Assembly (NCBI GenBank): GCA_016702645.1
Contig: JADJDP010000002.1
Location: 286,307-350,306, forward strand
Source of the DNA: Flavobacteriales bacterium
Lineage (GTDB): Bacteria > Bacteroidota > Bacteroidia > Flavobacteriales_F > PHOS-HE28
DNA: 64,000 nucleotides
Direction: 5' to 3'
The notes below the pieces were generated by a model. That model saw only the letters and a list, made by a program, of their open reading frames with translations. It ran no database searches and was not told the origin of the DNA. Of the stretch, positions 1-7,981 are shown piece by piece. Position 1 is the stretch's first letter, and the number at the start of each line of letters is the position of its first letter. The position numbers and the translations under genes are program-made.

Positions 1-566
1 TCGGTGAGAAGAACGACCAAGCAATGGAGGAGGTGGAGCGCTTGCTCCGCACGGGCAACTACTGCGCGGTGGGCGAGATCGGTATCGACCTGTACTGGGA
101 CAAGACCTGGTTGAAGCAGCAGCAGGACGTTTTCCGCCAGCACATTCGCTGGGCAAAGGAGCTGGCGCTGCCGATAGCGATCCATTGCCGGGAGAGTTTC
201 AACGAGGTGATCGAGATCGTGGAAGCAGAGAACGAGGATCGCCTTCGCGGTGTCTTCCATTGCTTCACTGGCACTGTGGAACAGGCGCGTCGTGTGATCG
301 CCCTGGGCGGCTTCTATCTCGGTATCGGCGGTGTGGTCACGTATCCGAAGGGCGGCTTGTTCGAGACCATGCGTGAAGTAGGCCCGGACCATTGCGTATT
401 GGAGACCGACGCGCCCTACCTCTCGCCAGTGCCTTTCCGCGGAAAGCGCAACGAGAGCAGCTACATCCCGCACATTGCAGCGAAACTCGCGGAAGCAACG
501 GATCGGAGCGTGGACGAGATCGCACGCATCACCACGGCGAACGCCGAACAACTCTTCAACCGATGA
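1..566 (+). CDS. tatD: TatD family metal-dependent hydrolase (5' end outside window)
   Basis: Member of the TatD family of TIM-barrel metal-dependent hydrolases, which act as 3'-5' exonucleases in the cytoplasm. The frame is open to the left edge, so the true start lies outside the window; about 188 of the usual ~255 residues are visible. Family signatures are GEIGID with the metal-ligand Glu, HCRE, HCFTG, and ETDAPYLSP close to the C-terminus. The stop overlaps the start of the asparaginase gene by four bases (ATGA), so the two are probably co-translated. The natural substrate cannot be read from sequence. Confidence 0.93.
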   Translation, partial: GEKNDQAMEEVERLLRTGNYCAVGEIGIDLYWDKTWLKQQQDVFRQHIRWAKELALPIAIHCRESFNEVIEIVEAENEDRLRGVFHCFTGTVEQARRVIALGGFYLGIGGVVTYPKGGLFETMREVGPDHCVLETDAPYLSPVPFRGKRNESSYIPHIAAKLAEATDRSVDEIARITTANAEQLFNR

Positions 567-1639
567 GCGCATCCGTCCTCCTGATCTACACGGGTGGCAC
601 CATCGGGATGCTCGCCGACCCACGGACCGGTGCGCTTCGGCCCATGGACCTCGCTCATTTGGAAGAGCAGGTGCCGGAATTGGAACGCGTTGGCGTGCGG
701 CTCGAGAGCATCGCATTCGAGGAACCGATCGACAGCAGCGACATGCGCCCGGCGGACTGGATCCGCATCTCGGGCATCATCGGAGCGAACTACGAGAAGT
801 ACGATGGCTTCGTGGTGCTGCACGGCAGCGATACCATGGCGTACACCGCGAGCGCGCTCAGTTTCCTGCTGGAAGGGCTGAGCAAGCCGGTCATCCTCAC
901 GGGATCCCAACTGCCCATTGGAACCATCCGCACCGATGCGAAGGAGAACCTGATCACGGCCATCGAGATCGCGGCGGCGAAGGATGAGCATGGCCGCGCC
1001 ATGGTCCCCGAAGTGGCCGTCTATTTCGAGTACCGCTTGTTGCGTGGCAACCGCACGGTGAAGGTGCATGCCGAACGCTTCGAGGCTTTCCGCTCACCCA
1101 ATTGGCCCGCGCTGGCAGAGGCCGGAGTGCGCATCAAGTACGATCGATCGGCCATCCTTCCACATCGCTCCGGTCCGCTCAAGGTGCATGACCGCATGGA
1201 TGAACACGTAGCCGTAGTGCGCCTCTTCCCCGGAATTCGTGGTGCATGGGTGCGGCACGCGCTTTCGATGCCGGATCTACGGGCGGTGGTGCTCACCACC
1301 TTCGGGAGCGGCAACGGCCCCACCGACCCCGACTTCATCGCCGCCTTGCGCGAGGCCCGCGATCGTGGGGTGATCCTCCTGAACGCCACCCAATGCGTCG
1401 GTGGCCGAGTGGAGCAGGGCCGCTACATCACCAGCCAGGCCTTTGCGCAAATGGGCGTGGTGCCCTGCGCTGATATGACCGTGGAAGCGGCCCTGACCAA
1501 GGCGATGTTCCTGCTGGGCCAGCACACCGAGGCTTCTGCGGTGCAGCGCGCCATGGGCGAAGCGCTTTGTGGGGAGATTAGCCGCAGTAGGGATTGCCGA
1601 GGCGCTTTCCGCCCATCGGAGAGGTGGCCGAGTGGTTGA
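563..1639 (+). CDS. ansA: Type I L-asparaginase
   Basis: Cytoplasmic asparaginase hydrolysing L-asparagine to aspartate and ammonia. The ATG overlaps the tatD stop (ATGA). The N-terminal catalytic threonine sits in TGGTIG (Thr10), the second catalytic block is HGSDTMAYTAS, and the lysine block is TDAKENLITA. Length is ~358 codons against ~335-345 usual. Alignment by eye with AnsA-type C-termini suggests the native protein should end soon after LCGEIS (about position 1585). The last ~18 codons run into the tRNA-Ser-like sequence that starts at 1618, and the stop at 1637-1639 lies inside it. Either the terminal codons are non-native readthrough or a base error removed the true stop. The family call is secure; the exact C-terminus is not. 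Confidence 0.93.
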   Translation: MSASVLLIYTGGTIGMLADPRTGALRPMDLAHLEEQVPELERVGVRLESIAFEEPIDSSDMRPADWIRISGIIGANYEKYDGFVVLHGSDTMAYTASALSFLLEGLSKPVILTGSQLPIGTIRTDAKENLITAIEIAAAKDEHGRAMVPEVAVYFEYRLLRGNRTVKVHAERFEAFRSPNWPALAEAGVRIKYDRSAILPHRSGPLKVHDRMDEHVAVVRLFPGIRGAWVRHALSMPDLRAVVLTTFGSGNGPTDPDFIAALREARDRGVILLNATQCVGGRVEQGRYITSQAFAQMGVVPCADMTVEAALTKAMFLLGQHTEASAVQRAMGEALCGEISRSRDCRGAFRPSERWPSG

Positions 1640-1680
1640 AGGCGCTCGCCTGGAAAGTGGTCTACCACCGAAAGGGAACG
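1618..1680 (+). pseudogene. Truncated tRNA-Ser(GGA) copy, lacks T-arm and 3' acceptor
   Basis: The first 42 bases match the 5' half of the intact minus-strand tRNA-Ser at 1710-1796 with only two differences. They include the D-arm and an anticodon loop CTGGAAA with anticodon GGA. A variable-arm-like segment follows (TACCACCGAAAGGGAAC). The 3' half is missing: no T-arm and no CCTCTCC acceptor strand to pair with GGAGAGG; a GC hairpin stands there instead. It also overlaps the last codons of ansA. Probably a non-functional partial duplication in inverted orientation. Confidence 0.7.
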
Positions 1681-1701
1681 AAGCCGCCTTTTGGGCGGCT
1701 T
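1681..1701. terminator. GC-rich hairpin between the two tRNA-Ser sequences
   Basis: Perfect 8-bp inverted repeat AAGCCGCC / GGCGGCTT with a 5-base loop. No T-run follows on either strand, so it is only a candidate terminator. It lies downstream of the intact minus-strand tRNA-Ser and downstream of ansA on the plus strand, and could serve both directions. Confidence 0.45.
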
Positions 1702-1709
1702 CCGATCGG

Positions 1710-1796
1710 CGGAGAGAGAGGGATTCGAACCCCCGTTACCCTTTCAGGTAAACACACTTTCCAGGCGTGCGCCTTCAACCACTCGGCCATCTCTCC
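1710..1796 (-). tRNA. tRNA-Ser (anticodon GGA)
   Basis: Read on the minus strand, 87 nt, as expected for a class II serine tRNA with a long variable arm. Acceptor arms GGAGAGA / TCTCTCC pair perfectly. The anticodon stem is CACGC / GTGTG around loop CTGGAAA, giving anticodon GGA (reads UCC/UCU). The variable arm TACCT-GAAA-GGGTA and the T-arm GGGGG-TTCGAAT-CCCTC are intact. The discriminator is G, and the 3' CCA is not encoded, so it must be added by CCA transferase. Confidence 0.95.
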
Positions 1797-1856
1797 GGGG
1801 GGGGGCGGCGAAAGTAGCAAGCCCGACCGAGGCATGGGTTCCTACTTTTTGGCCCC

Positions 1857-2863
1857 ATGCCCCGCATCGGCCCACTCATCCTGCCGGAATTCCCGCTGCT
1901 CCTGGCTCCCATGGAGGACGTCAGCGACCCGCCCTTCCGTGCCTTGTGCAAGAAGCACGGTGCGGACCTGGTGTACACCGAGTTCATCAGCAGCGAGGGC
2001 CTCATCCGAAAGGCGGCCAAGGGGATGAAGAAGCTGGACATCTTTGAGCAGGAGCGTCCGGTCGGTATCCAGCTCTTCGGCGGAAGCGAGGATGCGATGG
2101 AGGAAGCGGCACGTATTGCCGAGGCGGTGCGCCCCGACCTCATCGACATCAACTACGGTTGCCCGGTGCATAAGGTGGTGAGCAAGGGCGGTGGCGCGTG
2201 CCTGCTGCAGGACGTGGACAAGATGGTTCGCCTTACGGACAAGGTGGTGAAGGCGGTGAAGCTGCCGGTGACGGTGAAGACGCGCCTCGGGTGGAACGAC
2301 CAGACCAAGAACATCATGGAGGTGGCCGAGCGTTTGCAGGATGTGGGCATCCAGGCGCTGAGCATCCACGGTCGCACACGTGCACAACTCTACAAGGGTC
2401 CTGCTGATTGGACGCTGATCGGTGAGGTGAAGAACAATCCACGCATCCACATTCCCATCTTCGGAAATGGCGACATCGACAGCCCGGAGAAGGCGGTGGA
2501 ATACCGGAACCGTTATGGTGTGGATGGCGTGATGATCGGTCGCGCGAGCATCGGGCACCCATGGATCTTCAACGAGATCAAGCACTTCATGCGCACAGGT
2601 CAGCACTTGGACCACCCACCATTGCCGACCGGGTGGAAGCAGCTCGCGAACATCTGCGCACCTCGCTGGCATGGAAAGGTCCGTGGGAAGGTGTGGTGGA
2701 GATGCGCCGCCACTACGGCAACTACCTGAAGGGTCTGCCAAATGTGAAGGAAGTGCGGCTCCGCTTGTGTACCGAGAAGGATCCGCGCGTGCTGGAAGAG
2801 ATCCTCGACGAGGTGATAACGACCTACGACTTGGCGGCGGTGGCGTGGAAGCGAAGCCCGTGA
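1857..2863 (+). CDS. dusB: tRNA-dihydrouridine synthase (frameshifted)
   Basis: FMN enzyme reducing uridines in tRNA D-loops. The N-terminal part starts at 1857 and contains APMEDVSDPPFR, the catalytic-cysteine motif NYGCPVHKV (Cys102), KTRLGW, the IHGRTR block and FGNGDI. The frame breaks at about 2612-2625, where one base is missing. The C-terminal helical domain continues in another frame from IADRVEAAREHL to the stop at 2863. Repaired length is ~335 aa, normal for DusB. A TACTTTTTG element ends five bases before the ATG, so the transcript may be nearly leaderless. The 3' end overlaps the convergent permease gene by 40 bases. I read the frameshift as a sequence error. Confidence 0.9.
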
Positions 2864-4002
2864 AAGCGGCGGCTTAATGCGCGCAACGGCACCCAGGTTG
2901 CCAATAGGCCGATCGCCAACACGGTCGCTAGGATCACCAGCAGGTCCGTCCAGATCACTTTCACGGGGAAGGAATCCACCATAGCCTCGGCCATGGCAAC
3001 AAAGCCGAAACGTTGCTGCGCCCAGCAGATGCCAAGTCCGGCGGCAATGCCAATGAGGGAACCGGTGATCACGATCAGCATGCCTTCGTTGAAGAACACT
3101 CGGCGCACGAGTGCCGTGGGGGCGCCCATGCTCATCAGCGTGCGCATATCCTCCTTCTTCTCGATCATCATCATGGTGAGCGATGCGATCACATTGAAGG
3201 CGCCGATGAGCCCGATGAAGGCAAGAACGAGGAACGCGACGAACTTCTCCGTGGCGTTCGTGGCGTACATCAGCGCGTTCTTTTGGTAGCGGGTACGAAC
3301 GACGAAGCGATCGCCGAGCTGTGATCTCAACGCGTCCGCAGTATCGTCCATGTCGCTACCTGGTTTCAATTTCAGTTCCAGCGCGCTCACGGAACTGTCG
3401 TAGTGGAGCAACTCCGCAGCGAGGTCGATCGGCACCATGACGAAGCGCGCGTCGTACTCCATGTTCATGCTGAAGGTGCCGGACATCGCAACGGCGGTCT
3501 GCTCGAACGCCTCTTGCTTGTACTTGCTCAGCTTTCGGCCACGTATCGGTGCGCTGATCTCCAGCGGTTGGAAAACGCCGTCGTCCAATGGAACGGAAAG
3601 ATCCACCTTCAAGGCAAGGCCGAGGATCGCAGCCGGGCCCAGTTCTCCTTCCAATGAGTTCTTCCCACTGAAGAGGTATTTGTCCATGCGGGCCATGCCG
3701 AGGTATTGCGGTTCCACACCTTTCAAGGTGGCCACCGCCTGTTGATCGCCGCAACGCAGCAGCACGTTCTCCTCGATGGTCCAGCTTGCTTGATCCACCT
3801 CGCTATGCGCCAGGATGGAACCGAGGTCGAGGGAATCCTTGGCGAAGGTCTTTCCCTCGGCCGCAGTGATGGTGATGTCCTGGTCGAAGGGGCTGTAGAT
3901 GGCATCCACCAGATCGGCGATGCCGTTCACAGCACTGAGCACCACCACCACGCGCCATAGCTGTATCGCGCTTCCACCTTGCTGAAGCCGTTGCGCAGGC
4001 AC
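2824..4002 (-). CDS. FtsX/LolC-type ABC transporter permease, N-terminus lost
   Basis: Permease of the FtsX/LolC-LolE family (lipoprotein-releasing or related ABC export). From VVVVLSAVNGIADL onward it matches the family: a periplasmic MacB-like domain (DITITAAEGKTFAKDS), then three C-terminal helices around FVAFLVLAFIGLIGAFNV, FNEGMLIVITGSLIGIAAG and LLVILATVLAIGLLATWVPL. The expected start, about 33 residues with the first half of helix 1, is absent. The open frame instead runs back into methyltransferase DNA in the wrong frame (GTG at 4002). The junction lies at about 3940-3960. A deletion or misassembly has fused two genes, so this copy is probably non-functional as written. Confidence 0.82.
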   Translation of the reverse strand: MPAQRLQQGGSAIQLWRVVVVLSAVNGIADLVDAIYSPFDQDITITAAEGKTFAKDSLDLGSILAHSEVDQASWTIEENVLLRCGDQQAVATLKGVEPQYLGMARMDKYLFSGKNSLEGELGPAAILGLALKVDLSVPLDDGVFQPLEISAPIRGRKLSKYKQEAFEQTAVAMSGTFSMNMEYDARFVMVPIDLAAELLHYDSSVSALELKLKPGSDMDDTADALRSQLGDRFVVRTRYQKNALMYATNATEKFVAFLVLAFIGLIGAFNVIASLTMMMIEKKEDMRTLMSMGAPTALVRRVFFNEGMLIVITGSLIGIAAGLGICWAQQRFGFVAMAEAMVDSFPVKVIWTDLLVILATVLAIGLLATWVPLRALSRRFHGLRFHATAAKS

Positions 4003-4591
4003 TTCGCCCGGATATCATCGATGTTGTAGCCGTCGCGCACATGCTCTTCGATGAAGGAGCCTTCGCCTTCCTCGTGGACATCGCTGCCGCCTTGATCGCT
4101 TGGGGTGCTGATGATGAGCATGCCACCCGTCTTCAACGATGTGCTGTAACAACGCAGCGCGGCTTCGTCCTCCAGAATGTGCTCCATCACGTCCACGCAC
4201 ACCACCAATTCAAAGCTGTCGGGCTTGGTGTACTTCGTCACATCGCCCACCTCGAACTTCACCTGCGGCCGACCGATGCGCTGGAAGAACGCGTTGCAAT
4301 CCGCCACCTGCTCCTCCTTCACATCGATGGCGGTGATGTTCGCCTTCGGCAGCCTGCTACTGAGCCAGTAGCTGTATTGTCCGAACCCAGCGCCGGCATC
4401 ATAGATCCTCAAGTCATGGTGAGCCTGCCGAACCATGTCACCCTGAGCCGCCCGAGCGGGGCAGCTTCGCTCCGCTGGATATGCCATGCACGCAGCAACA
4501 GCAGGTCGAGCAATCCATAGAAGAACTTCCGCAGGAAAGGCGTCCGGTTGAAGACAACGCCCAACCGGCGCTTGACGGGATCGTACTGCAT
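3927..4591 (-). pseudogene. SAM-dependent methyltransferase remnant, interrupted and truncated
   Basis: Class I SAM methyltransferase, substrate unknown. The N-terminus (MQYDPVKRRLGVVFNRTPF from 4591) starts one base after the rbfA stop. The SAM-binding core is intact: motif I DAGAGFGQYSYW, motif II AIDVKEEQ, then VCVDVMEHILEDE. There are two lesions. Around 4413-4477 a dispersed repeat replaces or interrupts the link between LLLLRAWHI and LRIYDAGAGFG and changes frame. At about 3940-3960 the coding sequence breaks after RYSYGA and runs into the downstream permease gene in another frame, losing its C-terminus. Not functional as written. Confidence 0.72.
4413..4477. repeat. Dispersed GCTCAGG/TTCGACAGG-type repeat inside methyltransferase
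   Basis: Contains the small inverted repeat CATGGT ... ACCATG around GCCTGCCGA, then CACCCTGAGC and a second GC palindrome. The core is related to segments at 23449-23477 and 39455-39535 (shared core close to TTCGACAGGCTCAGG on one strand). It interrupts an otherwise well-conserved methyltransferase. Probably a short non-coding interspersed repeat. Confidence 0.55.
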
Positions 4592-4592
4592 G

Positions 4593-4931
4593 CTAACCCT
4601 TCAGCAGTTTGTCGATCTGCTCCGCGCGGTCGAGCGAATCGTCCACGTAGAAGAGCAGTTCGGGAACCACGCGCATCTGCTTGCCAATGCGGCCACCGAG
4701 CAGGCCACGGAAGCGGTGCGACTGATCCTTGATATGTCCGATAACCGTGGCCTTGTCCTTCACGGGGAAGAGGCTGAGGAAGACCTTGGCCATGCCCAGG
4801 TCGGGGCTTACGCGCACGGCGCTTACGGTGATGAGGCCGCCGGGCAGGAAGTTGCGCGCTTCCTGCTGGAAGATCTCCGCCAACTCCCGCTGGAGCAGGC
4901 TGTTCACCTTGTTCTGTCGGATGCTGTCCAT
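4593..4931 (-). CDS. rbfA: Ribosome-binding factor A
   Basis: RbfA, a KH-fold factor that binds the 30S subunit and helps 16S rRNA 5'-end maturation. 112 aa, normal length. It begins MDSIRQNKVNSLLQRELAEI and has the family blocks VRVSPDLGMAKVFLSLFP and MRVVPELLFYVDDSLDRAEQI. The methyltransferase and permease genes follow on the same strand, so it heads that operon. A minus-strand TACCTTCG element sits seven bases upstream of the ATG. Confidence 0.96.
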   Translation of the reverse strand: MDSIRQNKVNSLLQRELAEIFQQEARNFLPGGLITVSAVRVSPDLGMAKVFLSLFPVKDKATVIGHIKDQSHRFRGLLGGRIGKQMRVVPELLFYVDDSLDRAEQIDKLLKG

Positions 4932-4938
4932 ACGGCGG

Positions 4939-4946
4939 CGAAGGTA
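4939..4946 (-). promoter_or_regulatory. Candidate -7 element (TACCTTCG) of rbfA
   Basis: Minus-strand TACCTTCG, a GC-shifted form of the Bacteroidota TAnnTTTG -7 box, ends seven bases before the rbfA ATG. A matching element faces the other way at 4977-4984. No clear -33 TTTG is visible. Confidence 0.45.
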
Positions 4947-4947
4947 G

Positions 4948-4967
4948 CCCCGGCTCGCTGGCCGGGG
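4948..4967. repeat. CCCCGGC / GCCGGGG palindrome between divergent promoters
   Basis: Perfect 7-bp inverted repeat with a 6-base loop, placed exactly between the opposed rbfA and exporter -7 elements. The same arms with the same loop length occur at 42424-42443 inside sucA, so it is more likely a dispersed mini-repeat than a dedicated operator. Confidence 0.55.
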
Positions 4968-4976
4968 TGACGGGGC

Positions 4977-4984
4977 TACATTCG
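4977..4984 (+). promoter_or_regulatory. Candidate -7 element (TACATTCG) of the ABC exporter
   Basis: TACATTCG lies 12 bases before the ATG at 4997. It implies a leader of only a few bases. Confidence 0.45.
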
Positions 4985-4996
4985 CCCACTGCCCGC

Positions 4997-6844
4997 ATGC
5001 GCAACTTCTTCCGGATCCTCCGCTTCGGCGCGCCGTACCGGCACCACGCGTTCCTCAACGCGCTCTTCAACCTGCTGGCCACGGTCTTCCACCTGGCTTC
5101 GCTGCTGCTGTTCATACCGTTCCTTCGGCTGTTGCTCGGCCAAGTACAGCCTGTTCACGAGCGCCCGGCTGAACTCTGGACGCGCGAGGGCTTGGAGGGC
5201 ACCTTCAATTGGTTCCTCACGCAGCAGATCGAAGACCGGGGGCAGATGGGCGCCTTGCTCGTGATCAGCATCGGGGTCGTCGTCCTCTTCCTCTTCAAGA
5301 ACATCTTCCGCTACATGGCAGTGGTGGCCATCTGCAATTTCCGCAACTACATCGTGCGCGATATCCGTTCGCGGATCTACGACAAGCTCCTGGAGCTTCC
5401 GCTGCGCTACCACACCAACGAACGCAAGGGCGACCTGCTCTCGCTCATCACCAACGACATGAGTGTGGTGGAGTACAGCGTGATGTACTACATCGAGATG
5501 ATCTTCCGGGAGCCGATCGCGGTCCTGCTCTTCCTGGCCACCATGCTCACGCTTTCGCCGCAACTCACGGTGATCTCGTTGTTGCTCCTGCCGGTCAGTG
5601 GGTTGCTCATCGCGCGCATCAGCAAGAGCCTCAAGCGCAAGAGCGCGCGCGTGCAGGAGAAGAGCGCCGACCTGCTCGCGCGTGTGGAGGAGACCTTGTC
5701 CGGCATCCGCGTGGTAAAGGCATTCAATGGCGAAGCGGACATGAAGCGCCGCTTCGAGCGTGAGAACGAGCTGCTCACACGCGGCAGCATCGCCATGCTC
5801 AACCGCCAGGACATCGCATCACCCTTAAGCGAGACCATGGGCGCGGCCGTGATGGCGGCGATCGCTTACATCGGCGGCTCGTTCGTGTTGGGGGAAACTC
5901 CCTCGCTCACGGGCGACAGCTTCCTGGGCTTCATCATCATCTTCTCGCAGTTGCTGGCCCCGATCAAGGGTTTCTCACAAGGCTGGATCGGCCATCACGC
6001 GCGGTGGCGCGAGTGGCCAACGCATCTTCGATCTGCTCGCCGTGGAGAACACCGTGAAGGAGAAGCCGGACGCGAAACCGATCACCGGGTTCACCGACCG
6101 CATCGAGTACCGCGACGTCTCCTTCGCCTACGAGACACCCCGAAGACCACTGCCCAGAAGGGCGCACGCAGTTCTTCAGGACATCGACCTCACGATGCAA
6201 AAGGGAAGAGCGTTGCCCTGGTGGGCACGAGCGGCGGCGGAAAGACCACCCTTGCCAACTTGCTACCGCGCTTCTTCGACGTCACGGGAGGCGCGTTGTT
6301 GATCGATGGCCACGACATCCGGGACCTGCGCATAACCGACCTGCGTTCGCTCATGGGCATCGTTACCCAGGACAGCATCCTGTTCAACGATACGGTGGCG
6401 AACAACATCGCATTCGGTACGCCGGGCACCAGCATGGCGGACATCGAGCGCGCCGCGCGTATCGCCAACGCACACGACTTCATCACGAAACTGGAGAACG
6501 CCTACCAGACCAACATCGGTGATGGTGGCAATCGGTTGAGCGGTGGACAGAAGCAGCGCCTGAGCATCGCGCGGGCCGTGCTGAAGAACCCGCCGATCCT
6601 CATCCTGGACGAAGCGACCAGCGCGCTGGATACCGAGAGTGAACGCCTGGTGCAGGAGGCCTTGATCAAGATGATGGAAGGCCGCACGAGCGTGGTGATC
6701 GCACACCGCCTCAGCACCATCCAGCATTGCGACGAGATCTGCGTGATGCAACAAGGCCGCATCATCGAGCGTGGCACGCATGCGGAACTCTACGCGGCGG
6801 GTGGACAGTATCGCAAGCTGTGCGATATGCAGGCGTTCGGGTAG
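4997..6844 (+). CDS. MsbA-like ABC exporter, fused permease/ATPase (internal frame errors)
   Basis: Homodimeric inner-membrane exporter of the MsbA/lipid-A flippase type. The start is the ATG giving MRNFFRILRFGAPY. The permease domain has about six helices up to residue ~330. The ATPase domain has Walker A GTSGGGKTT, signature LSGGQKQRLSIARA, Walker B ILILDEATSALD and the switch His in VVIAHRLSTI. Between about 5980 and 6210 the main frame is nonsense, while another frame reads the expected linker (VENTVKEKPDAKPITGF, IEYRDVSFAYE, LQDIDLTMQKG). At least two compensating indels therefore lie in this stretch. Both flanks return to one frame, so the gene is probably intact in the organism. Confidence 0.9.
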   Translation: MRNFFRILRFGAPYRHHAFLNALFNLLATVFHLASLLLFIPFLRLLLGQVQPVHERPAELWTREGLEGTFNWFLTQQIEDRGQMGALLVISIGVVVLFLFKNIFRYMAVVAICNFRNYIVRDIRSRIYDKLLELPLRYHTNERKGDLLSLITNDMSVVEYSVMYYIEMIFREPIAVLLFLATMLTLSPQLTVISLLLLPVSGLLIARISKSLKRKSARVQEKSADLLARVEETLSGIRVVKAFNGEADMKRRFERENELLTRGSIAMLNRQDIASPLSETMGAAVMAAIAYIGGSFVLGETPSLTGDSFLGFIIIFSQLLAPIKGFSQGWIGHHARWREWPTHLRSARRGEHREGEAGRETDHRVHRPHRVPRRLLRLRDTPKTTAQKGARSSSGHRPHDAKGKSVALVGTSGGGKTTLANLLPRFFDVTGGALLIDGHDIRDLRITDLRSLMGIVTQDSILFNDTVANNIAFGTPGTSMADIERAARIANAHDFITKLENAYQTNIGDGGNRLSGGQKQRLSIARAVLKNPPILILDEATSALDTESERLVQEALIKMMEGRTSVVIAHRLSTIQHCDEICVMQQGRIIERGTHAELYAAGGQYRKLCDMQAFG

Positions 6845-6855
6845 GTTGCCCACGC

Positions 6856-6863
6856 TACTTTCA
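6856..6863 (+). promoter_or_regulatory. Candidate -7 element (TACTTTCA) of the acyltransferase
   Basis: TACTTTCA lies five bases before the ATG at 6869, same class and spacing as the other TAnnTTYG elements in the window. Confidence 0.35.
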
Positions 6864-6868
6864 CCCGC

Positions 6869-7981
6869 ATGACCACCGGCGCCTCCCGCGTCTTCGGCCT
6901 CGACCTCATGCGCGCCACGGCCATACTGGTCGTGGTGTTCTGGCATTGTGCCGATGTGCTTGCGGATCCCGGTGCCCGGCGGATTTTCCCGACCTTCTTC
7001 GATGGGGTGGACCTCTTCTTCGTCCTGAGCGGCTACCTCATCGGCGGCATCCTGCTGAAGTACGCTGCGATGGAGGACGTGCCGCTGTGGCGCAGGATGT
7101 CGGATTTCTGGCAGCGCCGCTGGCTGCGCACCTTGCCCAACTACTACCTCTTCCTCGTCCTGAACATCCTGTTGGTGTATTGGGGGGTCGCAGGCGGGAA
7201 GCTCAACCACAATACCTGGGGCTATGCGTTCTTCCTGCAAAGCGTATGGAAGCCCTTGAGCTTGTTCTTCTGGGAATCCTGGTCGCTGGCCGTGGAGGAG
7301 TGGTTCTACGTGCTCTTTCCGGTCGCGCTTTTCGGGTTGCTCAGGCTGGCACGAACGCGCTCACGATACGTGTTCCTGTGGGTGGTGCTCGTTTTCCTGG
7401 TAGCACCGCTCCTGGTCCGCTTGGAAATGGTCCATGACATCCGGTCGAAGGTGGAAATGGAGAGCTCCTTGCGCTCCCTTGTCATCGCGCGCATGGATAC
7501 CATCGCCTTCGGGTTGTTGGCCGCATGGCTTCACCATCATCGGGCGGTGCTTTGGAGAAGGTCGCGACTGTTCTTGTTCCTAGTGGGTGCTGCATTGTTG
7601 TTCATCAGCAACGCCGCGTATGGCCAGGACACGCTCTACTACTCCACCACTTGGTATTTCTCGCTATCGGCTCTATCGATGGCGATGCTGCTTCCGCTGC
7701 TTTCCTCGTGGGTGGCAGTTCCACGCTTTGGAGCACCGGTGGTCTTCGTGAGCAGGGTGAGCTACGCGCTCTATCTCGTACACCAGCCCTTGCGTGCGTA
7801 TTGGAACAGGTTGCTCGTGGGACAGGAAGGGGCGGACGGTCTTGCGCTCTACTTCGGCTACTGGGCGGTGAGCTTCGTGCTCGCCTGGCTGGTTTATCGC
7901 TTCTGGGAGAAGCGCTTCATGGACATGCGTGATCGCATCGGCAAACGCATACTGGGCGGCGCGCTCACGGCTTCTTCTTGA
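6869..7981 (+). CDS. Acyltransferase 3 family membrane protein (OafA/YrhL type)
   Basis: Integral membrane acyltransferase that transfers acetyl or similar groups to surface sugars. 370 aa with about ten helices. Family marks are the N-terminal GLDLMRATAILVVVFWHC with the conserved His, FFDGVDLFFVLSGYLIGGIL, the arginine block FWQRRWLRTLP, and SWSLAVEEWFYVLFP. The target glycan is unknown; no polysaccharide cluster surrounds it. The 3' end overlaps the convergent PBP gene by 17 bases. Confidence 0.9.
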   Translation: MTTGASRVFGLDLMRATAILVVVFWHCADVLADPGARRIFPTFFDGVDLFFVLSGYLIGGILLKYAAMEDVPLWRRMSDFWQRRWLRTLPNYYLFLVLNILLVYWGVAGGKLNHNTWGYAFFLQSVWKPLSLFFWESWSLAVEEWFYVLFPVALFGLLRLARTRSRYVFLWVVLVFLVAPLLVRLEMVHDIRSKVEMESSLRSLVIARMDTIAFGLLAAWLHHHRAVLWRRSRLFLFLVGAALLFISNAAYGQDTLYYSTTWYFSLSALSMAMLLPLLSSWVAVPRFGAPVVFVSRVSYALYLVHQPLRAYWNRLLVGQEGADGLALYFGYWAVSFVLAWLVYRFWEKRFMDMRDRIGKRILGGALTASS

